Assembly: GCA_030549495.1 (NCBI GenBank)
Contig: JAUIRK010000185.1
Coordinates: 372,001-436,000, forward strand
Length of the DNA: 64,000 nucleotides
Direction of reading: 5' to 3'
DNA from: Nectonema munidae
Lineage: Eukaryota; Nematomorpha; Nectonematoida; Nectonematidae
A model generated the notes under the pieces. The model was not told where the DNA came from. It searched no databases and saw nothing but the letters and a program-made list of their open reading frames with translations. The position numbers and the translations under genes were made by a program. This document shows, in pieces, positions 58,149 to 64,000 of the stretch (positions within the stretch are counted from its first letter, which is position 1; every line of letters starts with the position of its first letter).

Positions 58149-59379
58149 CTTTGAATAAAAAACGTTAAATCCTCAATTATTTTTAATAAACAATGTTAAC
58201 CTGTTTATCTTTCCGTTGTTCAAATAAAAAAGACAAGGTTTTCCTTTACTTGAAATTTTGGTCTTATATTTTCATTCATTGTTTTTCTTGCTTTTTAAAG
58301 TTTGAAAAATATGAAATTTTAAATTATAATTTTATATTTTGTTGAGGCCTTTTGCCCCCTCCCCCTCCAATAATTTTCAATTTTCTGAATTATATATCTT
58401 TTTAATAGCATTTATTAAACTTGTTTGTCTTCTGAGTAAATTTTGGATACTACTTTTTTTGTTTTAAAGTCTTAGAATGAATATTTAAAATATTTTTTTC
58501 ATTACTTTCCACTTCATTGATAGAATAATGAAAATTTAAGTTATATTTTATCAGAGGCAGTAATGTAGCCAGTAATTTGGAGTAGAGCCCATAAATTTTT
58601 CAGCGGGGTAAATATTTTTATAGCGCATAACAATATAAGAAAGTATTATTTAAAATTTAAAGCTAAAGGGTTTATCCGTATTGATTACTGTAAATGAAAG
58701 AGTTAAATTAAAGTAATAGGATACCCAAGTTGCTAATTACCCAAGCCCTAAATAAATTTTTAAACAATTTACTTTACTAACTGAATATATGTGTATGTAG
58801 AATATGGAGATTATGTAAGATAATTCTTTGTTTTTCTCTGTTATGAAGCAAGCTTGGTAACTTTCGTTGCTAAAAATTTAAAAATTTAATTTTAAGCAAC
58901 AATGCATCTCAGTACAGAGTAATCAATCAACTTAACCAATTCATTTGATGACAATTAGTGAGATGAGAGGCTGAAAAACAACATTTAGCTCCTAATCAAT
59001 AAATATTGTATCAGATAGTGGGGTTGTCGAATAATCTACTGTCGGATAAATGAGTTCTGACTGTATTGAAAATGAGTCTTCTAATACAACTCTTTCCATA
59101 TGATCTTTAGAAGACAAAAACATTTTTAACCTTCGAAGACCAAATAGAATCGGCTCAACCAAAAATTCTTTTCCCTAAAGGTTTACAAAGATCATTTTTA
59201 GTCATGGTATAAAACCTTCACTAGGTTAGAGGATAGCATATCTATCGATATAAGCGGCAACTGTGACCATCGGCTTCAATAAATGGTAAATAGCAATAAG
59301 GATGGACAAAGGCTTAATTACATCCGATGTGTAGTGATCTATCATATATGAATGATTTTGTTACCTTTTTGAGATAGAA
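58149..59379. other. Putative intron of the extended CDA gene
   Basis: AT-rich. A GCCCCCTCCCCCTCC tract at about 58353-58367 resembles the C-rich tract at the far end of the ZBED-like hAT element. No chitin-binding (CBM14) exon could be found here. Confidence 0.4.
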
Positions 59380-61240
59380 TGGTGGTTCACAATGTTTGTA
59401 AAAAATTTCAGCATGGCGGTCTCGCTTGCTCACACTCATATGTAGTGGCAAATCGAATCAGAGTATTCAGAGCAATCTTTGCAACATCAGCATAGGACTC
59501 TCCAAATTCAATCGAAAAATCGCTATGAACAAAAACCTGTTTTGCACCTCCTCAATCATTAATCAAATCAATAAACTGTTCTTGATTTAAGAAGTCTTAT
59601 GAGGCCAGATTACGAATCAAGATTATAAACGGGTTTTTGATAAATGGAAAAGATTTTTCAAATTTTTATAGGTTAGGATAATAAAGAGAAATTTCTTGCC
59701 TAAGATATGATACACCGTGTAAGCTCCAGGACATCTTCATAAATGAAAATCTTATTTTCATCAACAAATATGTTGGAAAACCGAGCAAAATTATTCTTGT
59801 CTAAGAATGGCATAATTTCAGCTCCATTTCAATAGCTGTTTATGACAATGGTGGACAGAAATCTCTTCCTTGCAGAGAAAGTTTAAGGGAATTCATGATT
59901 AAAATATGTTCACTAAAAACGATAGGTGCAGAAATTATTGAATTTCTTTCCATAGCATCCCCTTGAATCCTTTCCTTTGGAAAGCATCTCACTTTTGAGT
60001 TTAGTAAGAGTTTTTTAAATTCGAAATAATTTTCTTTTCGTAACTCTGAAAACAAACAAGTGTTGAAAGCATTTGCTTAAATAAAATAGGCTCTTTTAAT
60101 GACTTCATTGAGAACTTTTTTCAACACATCCGGTATAGTTTTCATTATTAAGGGCCAGTTATGAATAGCGCACTCGGTACCAAATACATCTGTAGAATTT
60201 TGCATCAGAGTCTGAAAACTAGAACAAAAATTGGAGTCAGTATACACACTCCAAGTTTAATACCATGTGTTGTAAAAAACTGTCCACCTTGTTATTTCCC
60301 TTGAAGTTGTTATACTGCTAAGAGTTTTTAGCAAAACAAAAAATTGTCTACACGTGGTACGTAAACGCAAGGCTGAGCTAAGATTGAAGCATTCATTGTT
60401 TCATTTCAAAAAAGTTGAAAATCGAATTCTGAATCAATAAAACCATCTCTGATATTATGCCATCAGACATCTCTCCTATTTGCCTTCCAACAATATCGTT
60501 TGACAGGAAAATATTCTTCAACTTTACAATTTCAGAACTTCTTAGTACATTCAATAGAATATCATTGCAGCAAGGTAACCTCAACTGTTCTCCTATATTA
60601 TTGACTTTTTGACAACAGAAATTTTCAATAGAGGGCTTTCAAATCACACTTAATATTTTGCAAAAACATTCCTATGTTATCAAACCTGGATTTATGCAAT
60701 CGTTCAGCTTGACGTTTAAAATAGTCACTGAACTCGAGTGTTTCACTTCCAGTGCAGGCTTCACTTAACAGGCTTAAGAAAAGAGACGCTAACACTTCAC
60801 AACACAAAAGACACTTAGGTTCTTCTTCCCCACCAGACGTTAATGCAGTAAAACCAAATTTTAAGCATGAGTCGTCATATTTCATTTTTAGCCATTTAGA
60901 TAAATGCATATTTACAAATTAGGCCTGAAAAGTGATAAAAGAAAAAAATAGTACCCAATTCTAAGACTAACTTTTTAGTAATGGCAAATGACCCAATATG
61001 GGTATAATATTTTGCGAAAAATGATTCACTCAGGGTCCCCTTCTCGATACCATTGGAACTTCTTAACGGCACCGCGAACTCCAGTTTGAAAACCACTGAG
61101 CTGGATGGTCAGTGCAAGTATAATGTCGGGTAATAATGGTGGTGTATTCATTGGACAAAAATTCTTTTATAATAAATTTTGAAAATTATAAAAAAAAAAG
61201 TTCGTCCCTTCCCCCTCCCATTTTGAGGATGTGCGCCCCT
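59380..61240 (-). pseudogene. ZBED5-like hAT transposase remnant
   Basis: Minus strand, N to C: KYDDSCLKFGFTALTSGGEE followed by PKCLLCCEVLA (BED-like zinc finger half), FSDYFKRQAERLHKSRFD, a LSNDIVGRQIGEMSDGIISE block, VFSEHILIMNSL, and at 59500-59400 YADVAKIALNTLIRFATTYE then CEQAR (the C-terminal dimerisation motif). The right border AGGGGCGCACATCC (complement, near 61235) resembles a hAT end. Multiple frame breaks; the middle is partly lost. It sits in the intron that would link the 5' module to the LDLa exon. Confidence 0.75.
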
Positions 61241-61303
61241 AGTGCAAACGAATGCATATTTTAAGTATTATGTATTAACAATAATAGGAAAAAGAAAGCA
61301 TAC

Positions 61304-61390
61304 TTTTATGATACTTTTGTTTGCTGTTAATGTAGATGCTGTCATTGTACTTGATGAGTAAGTCTTCTAAACTTAAAACCCAACGATCCA
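61304..61390 (-). CDS. Module exon 5, last before the LDLa exon
   Basis: 87 nt if the donor AAAA|GTATGC is used. Acceptor TTTTTACTAG. Encodes LDRWVLSLEDLLIKYNDSIY then INSKQKYHK. Without that donor the frame runs eleven more codons to TAA, which would make it a terminal exon. Confidence 0.5.
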
Positions 61391-63896
61391 CTAGTAAAAA
61401 AGTAATATTGTATTTTAAGTGTCAGAATTCAATATGAAAAAAATGAAAGAACCTTACATGCTTCACTTGTGATATTGGAAACTTGGTGAAAAGAATTGAC
61501 AATGTTGGATATGTCAGTTTGGATGTTATAATCTGAAAATAATTTATAGTTTTTGATTTCACCAAGAGAACACACACATGTTTATTTCTTAAATGACGCA
61601 AAAATTTTCAAAATATTCCACTATTTTCAATTCATAAAAAACTACTCTAACATAAGTAATTGGAGCCAAGAGTCCTATTTATTTTTCCACCAACAAATTA
61701 CTCACTCACATTCATATTTATTAAATTTAATGATTTTCATATATCTCAGTTAATCTCTTTATTGAAGTTCTCAGACCTCTAATTGGCTCTTTTTATTTTA
61801 ACTTTGTCAATCATCTCTTGTATTTAATATTTATTGGAGTGGCTTAATATAAATTTGAAAAATTGTTTTTTGAATAATATGTTAGCTCCCTCTTACAAGG
61901 ATGAACTCAGCCAGGAAAGTAAAAGAAAGAAAAATATAAACAAGAAACAAGGTAGAAGAAATATATTGAAAATAAGTAAAAACAAAGCAAAGATAAATCT
62001 AAAACATCAATTATTTTCTGTATTTAATTTTTGTCAATTTTAATAAAGATTTTTAGAATTTTTAATACGGAGACTTTTTGAAAGGGCAATTTTCATATTA
62101 ACTTATTTCTATCAGGCTCTTGTAACAGATAGTAAGACAAAATATCATATGTCAAATTTAGAGTTATGGACACTAGAATTGATATCGGCATAATTTCACA
62201 TATTTTTTTATTTATTAGTTTTAATTTCAACTTGAAATCATTAAATTTCTATTTTTTTTTCAAAAATTACAAAATTATGAATATAATTTTAACTTTTGCT
62301 TAAATTTGGTGAGAAAAAGCAAGTTTATAAAAATGTTAAAGTAGTCTTCTTACATACTTTTCAAAGCAGATTTTTTTTTCAGTTGTCGGTATCGCATCCA
62401 AAGGAAGAATAATCTTCCATAGATGGCCAGATGATAAGGATTATCACGATGGGGAATTGAACCCTGACTACCTTGATCGAGACTCTACACTTCCACCACT
62501 ATGCAATCTTTCGAAAATATTTATTCAATTTCTAATTTTCATAACTCAAACCAAAAGTCTTCTTTATCAATTAACGCTTTTAAAAAAGAAATTGGAGATA
62601 TGTACTATACATATATTCAAATAAAATACAGCGAGCATGTCCATATGTTGATCGGATTCAATTAAGAATTTTATGTTCAATACTTTAGCTTTATTTAAAA
62701 AATTATGTTAAATTTGTGTATAAAAGTAATTTTTTTTTTGGAATTTTATCAATCTAAATTTTTTGCTTAGATAGCCTTAAAAAGAATTTTAGAGAGGTAA
62801 AACCAATTTTTTATACCCAGTTAATCATTGAAAATATATGAAGTATCGAATGAAATCCTTACTTAACAAGTTTGATTGATTGTTCGAAGATGCTTTAAGC
62901 TTTAATTGGTTGGATTCCATATTTTTAACATAAGATATGTTGGTAGCGTGGCTGATATTGTAAATCAATTCATTAATCACTTCTAAAAATGTAATGATAA
63001 ATTTTTCGTCCAAATATTAGAATTGTGAGGTGTGATATATTTTTAAATTTTCAATCATCTTTAGTACATTGAAAAAATGTGGTATTATATACTATTAGAA
63101 CCGTATAAAAAGTAACAAATTAAGATTTTACTAATTCTTTAATTAGATTTTTTAATAATAAAAAATAATAATAATGGTAATGTATATACACTATGCAGTT
63201 AACACCACAATCCAAAAAGTAAAAATATTTATTATTATTATTATTATTTAATTAAATACACTTATAAGTACATATCAGACTAAATATTTTTTGTCAAATT
63301 ATCTAGATTTTCTTATAAATAACAAATTTATCCTGATATTGTGAATACATAATAATTAATTAGAATTGCCAAAAAAATATTTCTACATGGATAAGACAAG
63401 TGGATTTCACCAAAAATATTTAACTATATATTTTGCTTTACATAATTTTATGGTAAATCCTTTTTAACTTTATGTATAATAATGTACTACCTTGGTATTT
63501 GCAGAACTTTCAGTATGTGCATAGTAGATTTGTATAGTAAATTTAGGCATAGCAATGCCTGCTACATTAATTGATCCTATAACTGCTAAGTTTTCAAGAA
63601 TAAGTTCTTACCAGTAGTTTTCCCTTCAACACTCAGATTCTGCATGTTGTTTCTTTTATCCAAAGGCGCAAATATTTCCTCTTTGAATTGGTAGAGAATG
63701 CCCATTCCTTCCTTAATCGGCTTTAAGTCTATTACAATAAAAGAAAAATGGGATGAACCTTTGAAAAATAAAGTGCTCAGTTATTTACTTGTTTGTGTGA
63801 GATTTTTTGCTTCTTCTATGTACGAAGAGTTTAGCTTAGGACTTAGAGTTTTGTCTAGCGTTTCCAAGATCGCCAAGGTGAGCGAAGTTTCTTCTT
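61304..63896 (-). CDS. Five-exon glycosylated helical module, probably the 5' part of the CDA gene
   Basis: Exons (minus): 63896-63789, 63728-63612, 62982-62863, 61532-61458 and 61390-61304, all symmetric phase 1-1 with GT..AG borders. The joined peptide is about 165 residues, starts EETSLTLAILETLDKTLSPK and is mostly predicted helix, with sequons NSS, NLT, NLS, NIS (twice), NQS, NIT and NDS and almost no Cys. That fits an extracellular or secretory-pathway protein. The final donor AAAA|GTATGC leaves phase 1 and fits the LDLa exon at 58148. Otherwise it would be a separate gene ending at the TAA near 61268. The 5' end is beyond the window. No family recognised. The exons are sound; the join to CDA is inferred. 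Confidence 0.6.
61458..61532 (-). CDS. Module exon 4
   Basis: 75 nt, phase 1-1. Acceptor AATTATTTTCAG, donor GCAT|GTAAGG. Encodes NYNIQTDISNIVNSFHQ then VSNITSEA. Two frames are open across it; this one is chosen by phase with both neighbours. Confidence 0.6.
62371..62507 (-). repeat. tRNA-derived SINE, copy 2
   Basis: Minus strand: A-box-like TAGTGGTGGAAG (62501-62490), B box GGTTCAATTCC (62463-62453), a body with GGCCATCTATGGAAGATTAT, the family 3' end GATACCGACAACTG, then a nine-A tail. Best preserved of the three copies. Lies in an intron of the module. Confidence 0.75.
62863..62982 (-). CDS. Module exon 3
   Basis: 120 nt, phase 1-1. Acceptor TTACATTTTTAG, donor TTAA|GTAAGG. Encodes EVINELIYNISHATNISYVK then NMESNQLKLKASSNNQSNLL. 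Confidence 0.65.
63612..63728 (-). CDS. Module exon 2
   Basis: 117 nt, phase 1-1. Acceptor TTATTGTAATAG, donor ACTG|GTAAGA. Encodes NLKPIKEGMGILYQFKEEIF then APLDKRNNMQNLSVEGKTT. Only 60 nt of intron separate it from exon 1. Confidence 0.65.
63789..63896 (-). CDS. Module exon 1 (within window)
   Basis: 108 nt, phase 1-1. Acceptor CAATTGAATTTTAG, donor ACAA|GTAAAT. Encodes EETSLTLAILETLDKTLSPK, then LNSSYIEEAKNLTQT. Two N-glycosylation sequons. Confidence 0.6.
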
Positions 63897-64000
63897 CTAA
63901 AATTCAATTGATGTTTTTTTGGAAGGAGGCTGGTTATTTCACAATCGCATTAAAATATCCCAATTTGTAAAAAACTTTTATTATATAATATATGTGGGTT

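Noticed and set aside
1-64000. CRISPR arrays, bacterial operons, rRNA or viral genes
   Set aside because: No spaced direct repeats of CRISPR type and no prokaryotic gene layout; splice sites, LINEs and DNA transposons show eukaryotic nuclear DNA. No endogenous viral gene was recognised.

Overview
This is an AT-rich (my impression is about 70% A+T) eukaryotic nuclear window with spliced genes, very short to several-kb introns with GT..AG borders, and dense transposon debris. The gene content points to an arthropod: a multi-exon chitin deacetylase and a cap'n'collar (CNC) bZIP factor. The AT bias, the transposon mix and a Speedy/RINGO gene make a crustacean such as a copepod plausible, but the species is a guess.

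Layout. 1-6.4 kb holds the 3' half of a CNC-bZIP (Nrf-like) gene on the minus strand. I rebuilt four exons from splice signals and matching phases; the N-terminal exons are not found. Its introns carry a hairpin MITE, a tRNA-derived SINE and an RTE-type LINE fragment. 6.5-20 kb is transposon territory: LINE reverse transcriptase debris, a 2.1-kb piggyBac element with terminal inverted repeats and a dead transposase, a small MITE, an AT-rich foldback, and a P-element/THAP-like remnant split by a CGGBP1-like hAT element with an 8-bp target duplication. 21-31 kb holds two orphan minus-strand terminal exons (21.1-21.7 and 26.3-26.5 kb), a piggyBac MITE, a SINE, a second internally deleted P-like copy in inverse orientation, and a pogo/Tigger-like remnant. 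33-36 kb holds the 3' end of a CR1/jockey-type LINE and then an intact, intronless Speedy/RINGO gene with repeated GCAGACGAT motifs upstream. 36-48 kb is mostly decayed hAT and piggyBac material, simple repeats and AT-rich DNA, with one possible terminal exon at 40.2-40.4 kb.

48.5-58.1 kb is a well-supported chitin deacetylase gene on the minus strand (LDLa domain plus CE4 catalytic domain and Cys-rich tail, eight exons, every splice phase consistent and all CE4 motifs present). Immediately upstream on the same strand (61.3-63.9 kb, running off the window) are five small symmetric phase 1-1 exons that join in frame. They encode a predicted helical segment with about eight N-glycosylation sequons. 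A splice with compatible phase joins them to the LDLa exon, which suggests a secreted chitin deacetylase with an unusual N-terminal module where a chitin-binding domain would be expected. This junction is inferred, not proven.

The CDA introns contain a 21-bp minisatellite that would encode heptad repeats, a nearly perfect 131-bp-arm palindrome built from a hAT end, a hAT derivative and a ZBED5-like hAT remnant. No CRISPR, rRNA or intact tRNA gene was seen.
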